From Granulibacter bethesdensis CGDNIH1 (GTDB lineage: Bacteria; Pseudomonadota; Alphaproteobacteria; Acetobacterales; Acetobacteraceae), in the NCBI RefSeq assembly GCF_000014285.2, contig NC_008343.2:186001-250000 (forward strand): a stretch of 64,000 bases of DNA, in the 5' to 3' direction. How positions within the stretch are numbered: the first letter of the stretch is position 1; every line of letters starts with the position of its first letter. Shown in pieces: positions 36,201 through 45,397 of this stretch. The notes under the pieces are model-generated. The model did no database searches and was not told where the DNA came from. It saw nothing but the letters and a program-made list of their open reading frames with translations. The translations under genes and the position numbers were made by a program.

Positions 36201-37583
36201 ATGGCCAGCAAACAGCTTAAATTGGCGCAGGCCAAGGATACGGCGGAGCTTCTGGAGTTTGAATCTCCCAGCTCTGCCGTCATTGCCACCCCGGTTCTGC
36301 CGACAGCCCGTCATAACACCCTCATCGTGTTCGGGCTGGTCACGACACTCCTGCTGGCAGCGGGTCTGGTGCCGGTCGACAAGGTGGTGACCGCCCGTGG
36401 CAAGGTGATTTCAAGGGTTCCGATCCAGGTTGTGCAACCTCTTGATACGGCCATCGTCCGTTCGATCAATGTGACGGAAGGCCAGGTGGTTCATAAAGGG
36501 GAGCTTCTGGCTCAACTCGATCCGACCTTTGCCAGCGCAGATATGGGGCAGCTGCGTGATCAGGTGCGCAGTCTGGAGGCGGAACTGGCGCGGCTGCATG
36601 CAGAGGCTGATGGCAAGCCCTATATTACCCAGGCGGATAATCCGGACAGCAGGCTGCAGGCGGCGATCTACGCTCAGCGTCAGGCCGAGTGGAAATTCAA
36701 GGTCGAGAATTACAATCAGAAAATCAGCGGCTTGCAGAATACGGTCGCCAAAAGCCTGGCCGAGGCGAATTACTATCGTCAGCGTCTGGCCATTGCAACG
36801 AACGTAGAGAGCATGCGCCATGAGCTGGAGCGATTGCAGGTCGGCAGCAAGCTGAACTCACTGGCGGCGGTTGATAACCGCCTTGAGATGTCCCGCGATC
36901 TGGCAACTGCGACCTCCACCGCGGAAACGGCTCGCCGTGACATGCAGGCACTGGTGGCGGAGAGGGATGGTTTCATCAAGGAATGGGCTGCCAAGATCGG
37001 TCAGGATATTCAGGATGAAGGCCGCAAATATAGCGAGCAAAGCGAAAATCTGAAAAAAGCCCAGCTGCGCCACAAACTGGTTGAATTGCAGGCCAGCGGT
37101 GACGCGGTGATCCAGAGCATTGCCAAGGTATCCGTGGGGTCGGTTCTTCAGTCGGGTGCCCAGTTCATCACCATTGTCCCGCTGGATGCTCCTCTGGAAG
37201 TTGAGGCCGATGTGCCGGGCGAGGATGCCGGTTTCGTGCATGTTGGCGATACGGTGACGGTCAAGTTCGATACGTTTCCGTTTACGCAATATGGCGGAGC
37301 ACAGGGAATAGTCCGGGTGACGAGCCCGGACAGCTACAGCCAGAATGATTCGCGGGATGGGCAGCTGAAAGATACCCAGCAATCCTCCATGGCAGCCGAG
37401 AAGACCTTCTACAAAGCGCGGGTGACGATTGATAAGGTCACGTTGCACGACACGCCGGAAGGATTTCACATTGTTCCGGGCATGCCTGTCACCGCTGACA
37501 TCAAGGTTGGGCAGCGTACAATCCTGAAATATCTTCTGGGCAAGGTCTTGCCGGCGTTTTCAGAAGGCATGCGGGAGCCTTGA
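36201..37583 (+). CDS. HlyD-family periplasmic adaptor of type I secretion
   Basis: 460-residue membrane-fusion protein linking the ABC transporter to an outer-membrane channel. It has a cytoplasmic N-terminus, one helix (about 33-53), a lipoyl-like half (VVQPLDTAIVRSINVTEGQVVHKGELLAQLDPT), a long coiled coil (about 110-280), then the second half and a beta-barrel (about 310-420) containing VEADVPGEDAGFVHVGDTV. GGGAG precedes the ATG. No TolC-like partner is encoded in the window, so the outer-membrane channel must come from elsewhere. Confidence 0.92.
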   Translation: MASKQLKLAQAKDTAELLEFESPSSAVIATPVLPTARHNTLIVFGLVTTLLLAAGLVPVDKVVTARGKVISRVPIQVVQPLDTAIVRSINVTEGQVVHKGELLAQLDPTFASADMGQLRDQVRSLEAELARLHAEADGKPYITQADNPDSRLQAAIYAQRQAEWKFKVENYNQKISGLQNTVAKSLAEANYYRQRLAIATNVESMRHELERLQVGSKLNSLAAVDNRLEMSRDLATATSTAETARRDMQALVAERDGFIKEWAAKIGQDIQDEGRKYSEQSENLKKAQLRHKLVELQASGDAVIQSIAKVSVGSVLQSGAQFITIVPLDAPLEVEADVPGEDAGFVHVGDTVTVKFDTFPFTQYGGAQGIVRVTSPDSYSQNDSRDGQLKDTQQSSMAAEKTFYKARVTIDKVTLHDTPEGFHIVPGMPVTADIKVGQRTILKYLLGKVLPAFSEGMREP

Positions 37584-37634
37584 TCCGTGATTGATCAATA
37601 ACGGGGATCATGATCAGAGGGGTATGACGCAGCC

Positions 37635-39593
37635 GTGGCACGTCTGATAAACCGGGTAACCGGCCTGTTTTCTCCTGCTGCCAGAATGCAGGAGGCCACA
37701 GCACTTGCGGAAGCGGGGGAATGGCCCAAAGCGTTTCCGCTTTTTGCCAAAGTGGCCGAAAAAGGCGTGGCCGAAGCGCAATATCGGGTTGGGCGTTGCT
37801 ATCTGGAGGCTGCAGGTGTTCCTTTCAGTCCCCGGGAAGGGGAACGCTGGTTGGAAAGGGCTGCCAGTCAGGGCTTCGTGGAAGCGCAGACATTGTTGGC
37901 AACCCTGTATCTGCGTGGCGTCGGGGAGCAGGGGGAACCAGCCACTGCCGATCCCGCAAAGGCTGCATCGGAAGATGTGCTGGGTGGGGTGGAAGCCTCT
38001 CTGGAGGCGCGATCCGGGGGAGCCGGAACAGCTGCCTCCCGTGTCGGATCAGGCTTGTTTACCTCTGCTTCCACGATTCAGGCCGATCCGCTCAAGGCAC
38101 TGGGCTGGGCGAGCAAGGCGGCGGAAGCTGGTTCCTCTGACGGGCAGGCGCTGGTCGGATATATCCTGACGACCGGGCCGGACTCTGTGCGTGATCTGGA
38201 ACAGGCGCTGGTATGGTATCAGAAAGCAGCCGCTTCCGGCTGTCCGCAGGGGGCGCTGGGAGTGGGGTTGGCCCTGCTCAAGGATGCAGTGACGCCGGAA
38301 GCCACTCAGGCAGCAGCCGAGCAGTTGCAGGTGGCAGCCAATGGTGGCCTGCCGACGGCGCTCTATCTGCTGGGCGTGATGCATGAGCGTGCCGCCGGTG
38401 TGCCCCATGATCTGGCAGCGGCCGCCGGTTACTACAAGACAGCCGCAGAGAAAGGGCTGGTTTCCGCCCAGGCACGCTGGGGTCTGGCGCTGCTCGAAGG
38501 ACGAGGCGTCAAACGTAATCTGCTGGAGGGTGAATCATGGCTGCGTCGTGCAGCCCTTCAGGGCGATGCCGAGGCGGCGGCACTGGTGGGTGACCTTTAC
38601 GCACGGGGTGGGGATGTCCCTCCTAATTATGCCGAGGCCGCCCTGTGGTTTCGCCGTGCTTCCGATGCAGGGCACAGCAAGGCGGCCCGTACGCTGGGTC
38701 TGATGTGTCTGACGGGGGCCGGGATGAGCCGCGACCCGGAAGAAGCGGCTCGCTGGTTCCGTATTTCGGCCGAGCGTGGTGATCAGGAAGCCGTGTCCGA
38801 CCTTGCCAGTCTGGTGCAGGCTGGTCTGGCTGCGGAAGAAGAGAGCATCAGAACCCGCAAGATTTTTGAACAGGCCGCTGCGAATGGGGATCTGGTCGCG
38901 GCTTTCAATTTCGGCGTTTGCCTTGCCGAAGGGGTGGGAATCGAGAAAGACGAGCGCAGCGCCGCGCAATGGCTGCGCAAGGCTGCGGATGGGGTGGTGA
39001 ATGCCCAGTACTGGTATGGGCGTATGCTGCTGGAAGGGCGCGGTCTCGATGTGGACGCCGAAGCCGGGCGCTCCTGGATCGAACGGGCTGCTTCTACCGG
39101 CATGGTGGAGGCCGAGGTTGCCTTTGCAGAACTGCTGGTGACCGGGCGCGGTGGCGCGAAGGACCATCCGGAGGCGCTGGTCTATTTCGAACGTGCTGCC
39201 GGGCGGGGCCATATCGGTGCCATGTTCGCGATTGGTGCGATGATGGGCGGTGGTCACGAAGTGCCGACGGATCGGGAGAAGGCGATCATCTGGTATCGTG
39301 CGGCAGCAGAGCGTGGTCATGCTCATGCACAGCTGATGTTGGGCCGGTTTCTGGCGCGGGGATTGGCCGGAGAAAAGGACGAGCTTCAGGGGCGCTTCTG
39401 GTTGGAAAAGGCCCTGTCGCAGGGTCTGACAGAAGCACAGGGCGATCTTCAGGCTCTGCCCCCGGAGATTCTGACGATGCCATATCCTTATGAGGCAGTC
39501 AGAGTGGACAATCTCCCCGAAGAGCCTGTCCCACATTTGGCAGAGCATGAACCGTCTTCAGTCCAGAATCCGGCTTTGACGGATCATTCCTGA
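37635..39593 (+). CDS. Sel1-repeat (TPR-like) protein
   Basis: 652-residue helical-repeat protein with about a dozen Sel1 units of about 36 residues, such as AQYRVGRCYLEAAGVPF and AARTLGLMCLTGAGMSRDPEEAARWF. GTG at 37635 is the likely start (GAGGGG about 13 bases upstream). An acidic, glycine-rich insertion interrupts the repeats at about 95-140. No signal peptide is seen, so it is probably cytoplasmic. Sel1 proteins act as scaffolds in signalling and envelope assembly. It lies 51 bases after hlyD, in the same direction, and 27 bases before the giant glycosyltransferase, so co-expression is likely. Confidence 0.9.
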   Translation: MARLINRVTGLFSPAARMQEATALAEAGEWPKAFPLFAKVAEKGVAEAQYRVGRCYLEAAGVPFSPREGERWLERAASQGFVEAQTLLATLYLRGVGEQGEPATADPAKAASEDVLGGVEASLEARSGGAGTAASRVGSGLFTSASTIQADPLKALGWASKAAEAGSSDGQALVGYILTTGPDSVRDLEQALVWYQKAAASGCPQGALGVGLALLKDAVTPEATQAAAEQLQVAANGGLPTALYLLGVMHERAAGVPHDLAAAAGYYKTAAEKGLVSAQARWGLALLEGRGVKRNLLEGESWLRRAALQGDAEAAALVGDLYARGGDVPPNYAEAALWFRRASDAGHSKAARTLGLMCLTGAGMSRDPEEAARWFRISAERGDQEAVSDLASLVQAGLAAEEESIRTRKIFEQAAANGDLVAAFNFGVCLAEGVGIEKDERSAAQWLRKAADGVVNAQYWYGRMLLEGRGLDVDAEAGRSWIERAASTGMVEAEVAFAELLVTGRGGAKDHPEALVYFERAAGRGHIGAMFAIGAMMGGGHEVPTDREKAIIWYRAAAERGHAHAQLMLGRFLARGLAGEKDELQGRFWLEKALSQGLTEAQGDLQALPPEILTMPYPYEAVRVDNLPEEPVPHLAEHEPSSVQNPALTDHS

Positions 39594-39620
39594 CGTGCCG
39601 GATATGTTGCAGGGTGCGAG

Positions 39621-42600
39621 ATGGCAGCATTAGGCAGCGCTGCCGTTGCGGCTGAGCGACAGAGACTGCGGGAATATTGGCGTCAGCTGGCTGAAGATGC
39701 CTACAAGCTTGGCGAACGGGCCATGGAGCAGTCGCAGTGGCACGAAGCTGCGTTCTGGCTGGCCCGGGCCACGCGTCTGTCTCCGCGTCAGGACACGATC
39801 CGGCTGCTATCGGCACTTCTGAAGCTGCGGCGGGGTGATCCGACTGCAAGGGCCGATTTTGAATCCCTTGCACGCCAGTATGAAACGACCGAGATCCTGT
39901 CCGGTTTGGCGACTTTGCAGGTGCTGGGCGGTGATCTGACGCATGCGACCGTTACCGTTCAACGACTTCTCTCACGTATCCGGCATGATGTCTGGCCGAT
40001 AGCGCATGAATTGTTGATGACGGTGAGCAGGGCAGCAGGATTGCCGGGCTGGTGCCGCCTGTCAGCCGATGGACATGTTCACGCCTATGAAGTCGGGACG
40101 GGTGATGTAAACCCCGCCAGTCTCAGTTTCACCCTTGATGGGATAACGCTGGAAACGGCGCCTTCCGCACAGGAGCTGGTTGCGGGTCGTTTTCTGGATG
40201 TGTGCAGCGGGAACCGGCCTTTGCTGGGGTCGCCGTTTGATCTGGTGGCGATGTATCGTGTGCAGGGCTGGATTGACTGGAATGAAGACGGGGATGTGCA
40301 GGGCTGGGCCTGGCATCCGGGCTGCCCTGACGCTGATCCGCTGCTGTCGGTCATTTCTGCTGACGGACACTTGTATGGTCCGTTCAAGGCGCATGAACCG
40401 GCGGAGAAAGTGGGTCTCGATACACCCTTTGCCCGTCCCCGGCGTATTCATGTTCCGGCGGGGGAATGGGATGGCACCGGGCTGATTTCGGTTCGCGATG
40501 TGCGAGGCAATGATCTTTTGGGTAGTCCGCTTGATCCCCGTCTGAGCCCTCTGTTGAAACTGAAGCGGCAGGATGCGACCGGTGGCGAGGGTTTTGCCCG
40601 CGCGATCAGATCGGTGCGTGCTCTGGCCCGTGCATTACCGGTTTCTGAACCGGCCATTCCCTGTCCTGCGGATATCCTGCCGGCGATGAAGCCTCTGGTC
40701 CCGTTGCGCTGCTTGCCTGTAGCGGAGAGCCTGTCGACCGCCTCCCCTGTTGAGACAGGGCAGCCCGTTTCCATCGTGATGCCGGTTTATGGTGGCGGAG
40801 ACGTTGTCCGAGCCTGTCTGGAGTCTGTGCTGGCCACGGTCCCTGAATCGACCGAGATCATCATCGTGGACGATGCCGGTTACGACCCCGTACTTCTGGT
40901 GCATTTGCAGGCTCTTGCCGGGCAGGGGCGTATCAATTTGCTGCACCAGGCCCGCAATCGCGGATTTCCATCCTCGGTCAATCTTGGCATGCGGGCGGCT
41001 GGGGCCGGGCGGGACGTGGTGTTGCTGAACAGTGATACGCTGGTGCCGGAAGGCTGGCTGGAGCGATTACAGAAAGCCGCCTGCGCGGCGACGAATATCG
41101 GGACGGCCACGCCTTTTTCGAATGATGCCTCAATCCTGAGCTATCCGCAGGAGGATGGACGCTGGCCTCTGCCGGATCGTGCTGAAACAGAGCAGTTCGC
41201 CCGGTTTGCTCGTCAGGCCAACAAGAACCGGGTGGTTGATATTCCCGTTGCGGTCGGGTTCTGCATGTATATCCGCCGGGATTGCCTCGATGAGGTTGGT
41301 GTTTTCCGGGATGATGTCTTTGCGCAGGGCTATGGCGAGGAGAATGATTTCTGCCTGCGTGCCCGTGCGTTGGGCTGGCGCCATGTGGTTGCAACGGGTG
41401 CTTTCGTCGCACATGTGGGGGGCGGCAGCTTCGGAGAAGGCCGGTCGCGTCTGGCAGCCCGGAATGAATCGATCCTCTCTGCGCTGCATCCGGGCTATCA
41501 CGGCATGGTGGCGGCCTGGCGTGCCCGCAACCCGCTGCATGCCAGCCGCCGGGCGATGGATGGTCTGCGTTTCCGGGCTGCCCTGCCTGACAGGCCTTCC
41601 ATCCTGATGATTACCCATGATCGGGGGGGAGGGGTGCAGCGACAGATTGAGACCCGGATGGCCCTTTTTCATCAGGCAGGCCGCAATGTCGTTATCCTGC
41701 GTCCGGTCATGATGGAGGAGACAGCCTCTTATGAGGGCTGGACCGTCCTCGACACCGGGTTTGCCGATCAGTATCCCCATTTGCGGCACCGTATGCCTAG
41801 GGACAGGGTCGCCTTGCTGCGATTGTTGCGCCAGATCAAGGTGGAGCGGGTGGAACTGCATCATCTGCTTGGCCATAACCACGCCGTGGCCGGTCTGGCT
41901 GCAGCGCTGGGTGTGCCGCAGGATATACACGTGCATGATTATGCCGCGTTCTGCCCCCGTATCGCCCTGATGAGTCCCGCCAGGCGCTATTGCGGGGAGC
42001 CGGAGATCGACCAATGTGAACGCTGCATCGCTGAGGGAGGCAGTCATCTGGAGGAGCCAATCAGTGTTGCAGCCTTGCGCCACCGTTCGCAGCGCGATCT
42101 GATGGAGGCTGCGCAGGTCGTTACTCCCTCACAGGATGTGGCACGGCGGATGCAACGCCATTTCCCGGCCCTTCGCCCCATCATTGTCCCATGGGAAGAG
42201 GGTGCCGATGTCGTCTCCATGCCCCCCGGAATGGAGAGTGATATGGCGGCATGGGGGCCTTTGGCGGATCATATTTGCGTGATCTGTGTTATCGGCGCGA
42301 TCGGCGCTGAAAAAGGTTTCGACTGTCTGCTGGAGGCTGCAAGGGATGCGGCAGCGCGTTCCCTCCCGCTTCGTTTCGTGCTGGTCGGTCATAGTGTTGA
42401 TGATCCAGCCTTGCTGGAGACAGGTTATGTCCGAATCACCGGCCGTTACAGCGATGATGATTTACCCGCTCTTATTGTGGCCCAGAAGGCGAAAATGGCA
42501 TGGATTCCCTCAATCTGGCCTGAAACATGGTGTTTCACGCTCAGCGAGGCATGGCGGGCGGGGCTTCCCGTGGTTGCCTTTGACCTCGGTACGGTGGCAG

Positions 42601-42761
42601 AGCGTATTAAAAAAGCTCAGGTGCATCAGAGCCATGCCGGCTTTGTGATGCCGCTTGGCATGCCTGTTGAAATTATAAACGATACATTTCTGTCACGTAA
42701 TATGGATAGAACAGGCTTTGCACCCTCTGCAAATCGGGTAAACAGGATTCAGTTTTGCTGA
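39621..42761 (+). CDS. Two-domain glycosyltransferase (GT2 plus GT4)
   Basis: 1046-residue, probably cytoplasmic enzyme. Order: a TPR-like helical segment (about 15-130), two related beta-rich modules (about 140-310, each ending in LLGSP near 200 and 300, with a GWAWHPG strand in the second), a GT2 domain (about 380-600, with PVSIVMPVYGGGDVV and the nucleotide-binding VDDAGYD), and a GT4 domain (about 655-1030, with HDRGGGVQRQ and a Glu-rich C-terminal pocket ending ESIWPETWCFTLSEAWRAGLPV-like, read here as PETWCFTLSEAWRAG). Two catalytic domains suggest it adds two successive sugars. The last 30 residues lie in AT-richer DNA and may be a variable tail. Confidence 0.88.
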   Translation: MAALGSAAVAAERQRLREYWRQLAEDAYKLGERAMEQSQWHEAAFWLARATRLSPRQDTIRLLSALLKLRRGDPTARADFESLARQYETTEILSGLATLQVLGGDLTHATVTVQRLLSRIRHDVWPIAHELLMTVSRAAGLPGWCRLSADGHVHAYEVGTGDVNPASLSFTLDGITLETAPSAQELVAGRFLDVCSGNRPLLGSPFDLVAMYRVQGWIDWNEDGDVQGWAWHPGCPDADPLLSVISADGHLYGPFKAHEPAEKVGLDTPFARPRRIHVPAGEWDGTGLISVRDVRGNDLLGSPLDPRLSPLLKLKRQDATGGEGFARAIRSVRALARALPVSEPAIPCPADILPAMKPLVPLRCLPVAESLSTASPVETGQPVSIVMPVYGGGDVVRACLESVLATVPESTEIIIVDDAGYDPVLLVHLQALAGQGRINLLHQARNRGFPSSVNLGMRAAGAGRDVVLLNSDTLVPEGWLERLQKAACAATNIGTATPFSNDASILSYPQEDGRWPLPDRAETEQFARFARQANKNRVVDIPVAVGFCMYIRRDCLDEVGVFRDDVFAQGYGEENDFCLRARALGWRHVVATGAFVAHVGGGSFGEGRSRLAARNESILSALHPGYHGMVAAWRARNPLHASRRAMDGLRFRAALPDRPSILMITHDRGGGVQRQIETRMALFHQAGRNVVILRPVMMEETASYEGWTVLDTGFADQYPHLRHRMPRDRVALLRLLRQIKVERVELHHLLGHNHAVAGLAAALGVPQDIHVHDYAAFCPRIALMSPARRYCGEPEIDQCERCIAEGGSHLEEPISVAALRHRSQRDLMEAAQVVTPSQDVARRMQRHFPALRPIIVPWEEGADVVSMPPGMESDMAAWGPLADHICVICVIGAIGAEKGFDCLLEAARDAAARSLPLRFVLVGHSVDDPALLETGYVRITGRYSDDDLPALIVAQKAKMAWIPSIWPETWCFTLSEAWRAGLPVVAFDLGTVAERIKKAQVHQSHAGFVMPLGMPVEIINDTFLSRNMDRTGFAPSANRVNRIQFC

Positions 42762-42845
42762 ATACGGTGAAATCGGTTCTGACAGCCAAAAGAAGCAGCC
42801 GAATAAAAACCAGTTTCTTTTGCATCATGGAGAGCGAGATTACGC

Positions 42846-43997
42846 ATGTCTGAAGGCTTGTTTGCCGGGCAAAATCCGGCCCAGTCACGACTGGGGCAAG
42901 GTGCTCCCGGAAATGTGGCCGCACCATCGGGTGCGGATCAGCAGGCTGCTGCACAGAACACAGCCTCCCGTATCATGAGCGAAATTCAGGTTTCCGCGCA
43001 TGTCATGAAGCTGGATCCCGGGCTGTTCTGCTTTGTCCAGACGCCAAGCCCAAATCGTCCGTTGGACAATAGCGGACTGCCAGCGATCCGGGTTTCCCTG
43101 CCGCCGGGACATGAACATCGGCCCCATGCCATTTCGGTGACATCTTTCCGGGAAGATGGCTGGTTGTACGGCCCCGCCGATGCCGCGCTGGTGCGGGTCA
43201 TGCAGCCGCAGGCTCAGGTGCTGGTCACAATTTACCAACAGCCCGGCCAGCAGGATTCCGCACCCCGGTTACAGGTGCTGCGTCTGGCTGATGGGGTGCC
43301 TTTTGGCGGTGTTCCCTCAGCCCCTCCTCTTCAGCCCGGTTTCATGCAGCCGGGAGCAGTGCCGCCGCCGGGTGTGATGCCGCAGGTGGGGGTTCCTCCG
43401 ATGCCACCACCACAGGGCGTTCCTCAAGGCATTCCGCAAGGTATGCAACAGGGTGCATCCCATGGGCCGGCTCAGTCATTTGAACCGGTCAGAACGCAAT
43501 CCGGTGCTATTCCCGATATTATTGCTCATATCCGTATGCAGGGGGATGTCGGCGACCAGCTGGGTGAATGGATTGGCGAGCGAGGCAGTACCCGCTGGAT
43601 CGAGGGCTTTATGATCATGCCGCAAAGCCTGATCGATCCGAAAGATATCGAATATCAGGGTGTTCTTGGCCGCGGCTGGTTGTCGCCGTGGATGGAAGGC
43701 GGCCAGCTTTGCGGCAGCCGGGGCATGGCATTGCCGTTGCTGGGACTGAAGGCGCGGTTGCGGAACAGGGCCGCCGAAGCTTTCGATCTGAGCTACGAGG
43801 GCAGTTTCGTGGATGGGACGGCTATTGGACCGTTGGCCGGCGGGGAGACGCTGGAAGCGACCAATATGGCTCCTCTGGAAGCATTCCGGATCATTCTGCG
43901 CCCAAAAGCAAAAGCCACTGTCCCCAAATCTGCTCCCAAGGCATCAACCCGTAAAGCAGCCTCTTCGGCCCGGACAGGGGCACGCCGCAACGTATGA
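42846..43997 (+). CDS. Proline-rich protein with three ChW-like repeats, unknown function
   Basis: 383-residue protein without a clear signal peptide. The first 150 residues contain a beta-rich segment (RPHAISVTSFREDGWLYGP). A Pro/Gln/Gly-rich linker spans about 150-215. Three weak repeats follow at about 222-258, 268-305 and 315-352: each runs G-x-(V/G)-G-x-x-x-x-x-W/L, then GE/GG turns, then a closing hydrophobic strand (WIEGFMIMP, LLGLKARL, LEAFRIIL). This resembles clostridial hydrophobic-W (ChW) repeats. The Lys/Ala-rich tail ends ARTGARRNV. It lies between two glycosyltransferase genes. It could be an export substrate or a carbohydrate-binding accessory; both are inference. Confidence 0.7.
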   Translation: MSEGLFAGQNPAQSRLGQGAPGNVAAPSGADQQAAAQNTASRIMSEIQVSAHVMKLDPGLFCFVQTPSPNRPLDNSGLPAIRVSLPPGHEHRPHAISVTSFREDGWLYGPADAALVRVMQPQAQVLVTIYQQPGQQDSAPRLQVLRLADGVPFGGVPSAPPLQPGFMQPGAVPPPGVMPQVGVPPMPPPQGVPQGIPQGMQQGASHGPAQSFEPVRTQSGAIPDIIAHIRMQGDVGDQLGEWIGERGSTRWIEGFMIMPQSLIDPKDIEYQGVLGRGWLSPWMEGGQLCGSRGMALPLLGLKARLRNRAAEAFDLSYEGSFVDGTAIGPLAGGETLEATNMAPLEAFRIILRPKAKATVPKSAPKASTRKAASSARTGARRNV

Positions 43998-44022
43998 CGC
44001 CGGTATACGTTATTTGAAATAG

Positions 44023-44060
44023 AAAGGGGCAGCACCATCTCAAAAGGGTACTGCCCTTTT
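44023..44060 (+). terminator. Probable terminator after the ChW-like protein gene
   Basis: Stem AAAGGGGCAG with CTGCCCTTTT around an 18-base loop, 26 bases after the stop and ending in four T residues. It would end, or partly end, the transcript before the next glycosyltransferase gene at 44088. Confidence 0.6.
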
Positions 44061-44087
44061 CGGGCGATTACCTGATATGGATTTGAT

Positions 44088-45314
44088 GTGAAATTCCTGT
44101 TTGTCCATCAGAATTTTCCGGGACAATTTTTGCATATCGTCCGCTCACTGGCGGAAGAAAACCGGCATGAAATTATCTTTTTGACGGAAGAAAACCCTAA
44201 TTTTTTGGGGGGTGTCCGGAAAATGGTCTACCGGATGCTACGTCAGCCCGAGCCCAATGTTCATCTCCATGCCAGAGATATGGAACTGGCAGCGGTCCGG
44301 GCCGAGGCGGTGGCATCGGCAGCACGTAATCTGCTGCTGCTTGGATTCAGGCCCGATATTATTATCGGCCACCATGGCTGGGGGGAGTTGCTGAACCTTC
44401 AGGATATCTGGCCGGGTGTCCCCTTGCTTGGGTATTTCGAATTTTTTTATCGCACCTATGGTACGGATGTGAATTTCGATCCGGAATTCCCGAGCGGGCC
44501 TGATTTCCTGCCCAATGTGCGCAACAAGAATGTCGTCAACTTTCTGGCGTTGCAGCTGGAGGGCATGGGGCAGACCCCGACACGATTCCAGTTGGAGACA
44601 TATCCGGAATGGGCCAGGGAGCGGATTCGGGTTATTCCTGAAGGCGCTGATCTGGAAGCCTGTACGCCTGATCCGGCGATCCGTAAGCAACCTTATCAGC
44701 TAGGTGATTTCCATGTTGCGCCGGATGAGAAGCTGATCACCTTCGTATCCCGTGATCTGGAGCCTTATCGCGGCTATCACGTCATGGTACGCGCCTTGCC
44801 GAAGATTTTGGAAGCTCGCCCCGATGTGAAAGCGATTCTCGTCGGCAGGGACGGGGTCAGCTATGGCGCACGGCCCGTCAACACTACATGGAAAGAGCAT
44901 TTCCTGAACGAACAGGCCGGGCGGCTGGATATGAGTCGGGTCTGTTTGCCGGGGCGTATCGACTATGAGGAATTTTTAAAATTGCTCCAACGGTCGAACG
45001 CACATGTCTATCTGACCTATCCCTTCGTGCTGTCCTGGTCGCTCAGGGAGGCTCTGGCGACGGGCTGCGCCATTATCGGCAGCGATACCGCGCCGGTGCT
45101 GGAATTTCTGACGCATGAGGAAAATGCGTTGATCACACCATGCCTCGATCCTGACAAGCTGGCGGATTCCGTCCTGCGTCTGCTGTCAGATGAAAAGCTC
45201 GAGAAAAAACTGCGCCGGAATGCCCGGCGCTATGCGGAGAAGCATCTCCGTATGGAGGACCATCTGGCCAATTTCCGCGCGCTGATCTCCGAGATGACGG
45301 GGCAGAAACTGTAA
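44088..45314 (+). CDS. Glycosyltransferase family 4 protein with PF12000-type N-terminus
   Basis: 408-residue GT4 enzyme. It opens MKFLFVHQNFPGQF, the hallmark of the PF12000 (Glyco_trans_4_3) N-terminal domain, followed by HHGWGELLNLQDIWPGVPLLGYFEFFY-like sequence (HHGWGELL then GYFEFFYRTYG). The C-terminal Glycos_transf_1 half has VSRDLEPYRGYHVMVRAL, PGRIDYEEFLKLLQ and YLTYPFVLSWSLREALATGC with the E/E-type donor motif. GTG at 44088 is used; ribosome site weak. Last gene of the secretion/glycosylation cluster. The acceptor and sugar are unknown. Confidence 0.9.
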   Translation: MKFLFVHQNFPGQFLHIVRSLAEENRHEIIFLTEENPNFLGGVRKMVYRMLRQPEPNVHLHARDMELAAVRAEAVASAARNLLLLGFRPDIIIGHHGWGELLNLQDIWPGVPLLGYFEFFYRTYGTDVNFDPEFPSGPDFLPNVRNKNVVNFLALQLEGMGQTPTRFQLETYPEWARERIRVIPEGADLEACTPDPAIRKQPYQLGDFHVAPDEKLITFVSRDLEPYRGYHVMVRALPKILEARPDVKAILVGRDGVSYGARPVNTTWKEHFLNEQAGRLDMSRVCLPGRIDYEEFLKLLQRSNAHVYLTYPFVLSWSLREALATGCAIIGSDTAPVLEFLTHEENALITPCLDPDKLADSVLRLLSDEKLEKKLRRNARRYAEKHLRMEDHLANFRALISEMTGQKL

Positions 45315-45329
45315 CCCGTCAGGCCCTGT

Positions 45330-45359
45330 CAGGCATGATATAAACAGGCGTGATATAAA
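45330..45359. repeat. Tandem 15-bp duplication
   Basis: CAGGCATGATATAAA at 45330-45344 is followed directly by CAGGCGTGATATAAA at 45345-45359, one mismatch in 15. It lies between the glycosyltransferase stop and the terminator stem. It looks like a recent slippage duplication. Confidence 0.85.
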
Positions 45360-45397
45360 AAGGGGCGGCAGGCGTTTTTCCTGTCCGCCCCGTTTTT
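45357..45397. terminator. Bidirectional terminator between glycosyltransferase and ppa genes
   Basis: Stem GGGGCGGCAGG (45362-45372) with CCTGTCCGCCCC (one bulged T), loop CGTTTTT, A-run on the left and seven T on the right. It ends the plus-strand cluster and, read on the minus strand, the pyrophosphatase transcript directly after its stop. Confidence 0.92.
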
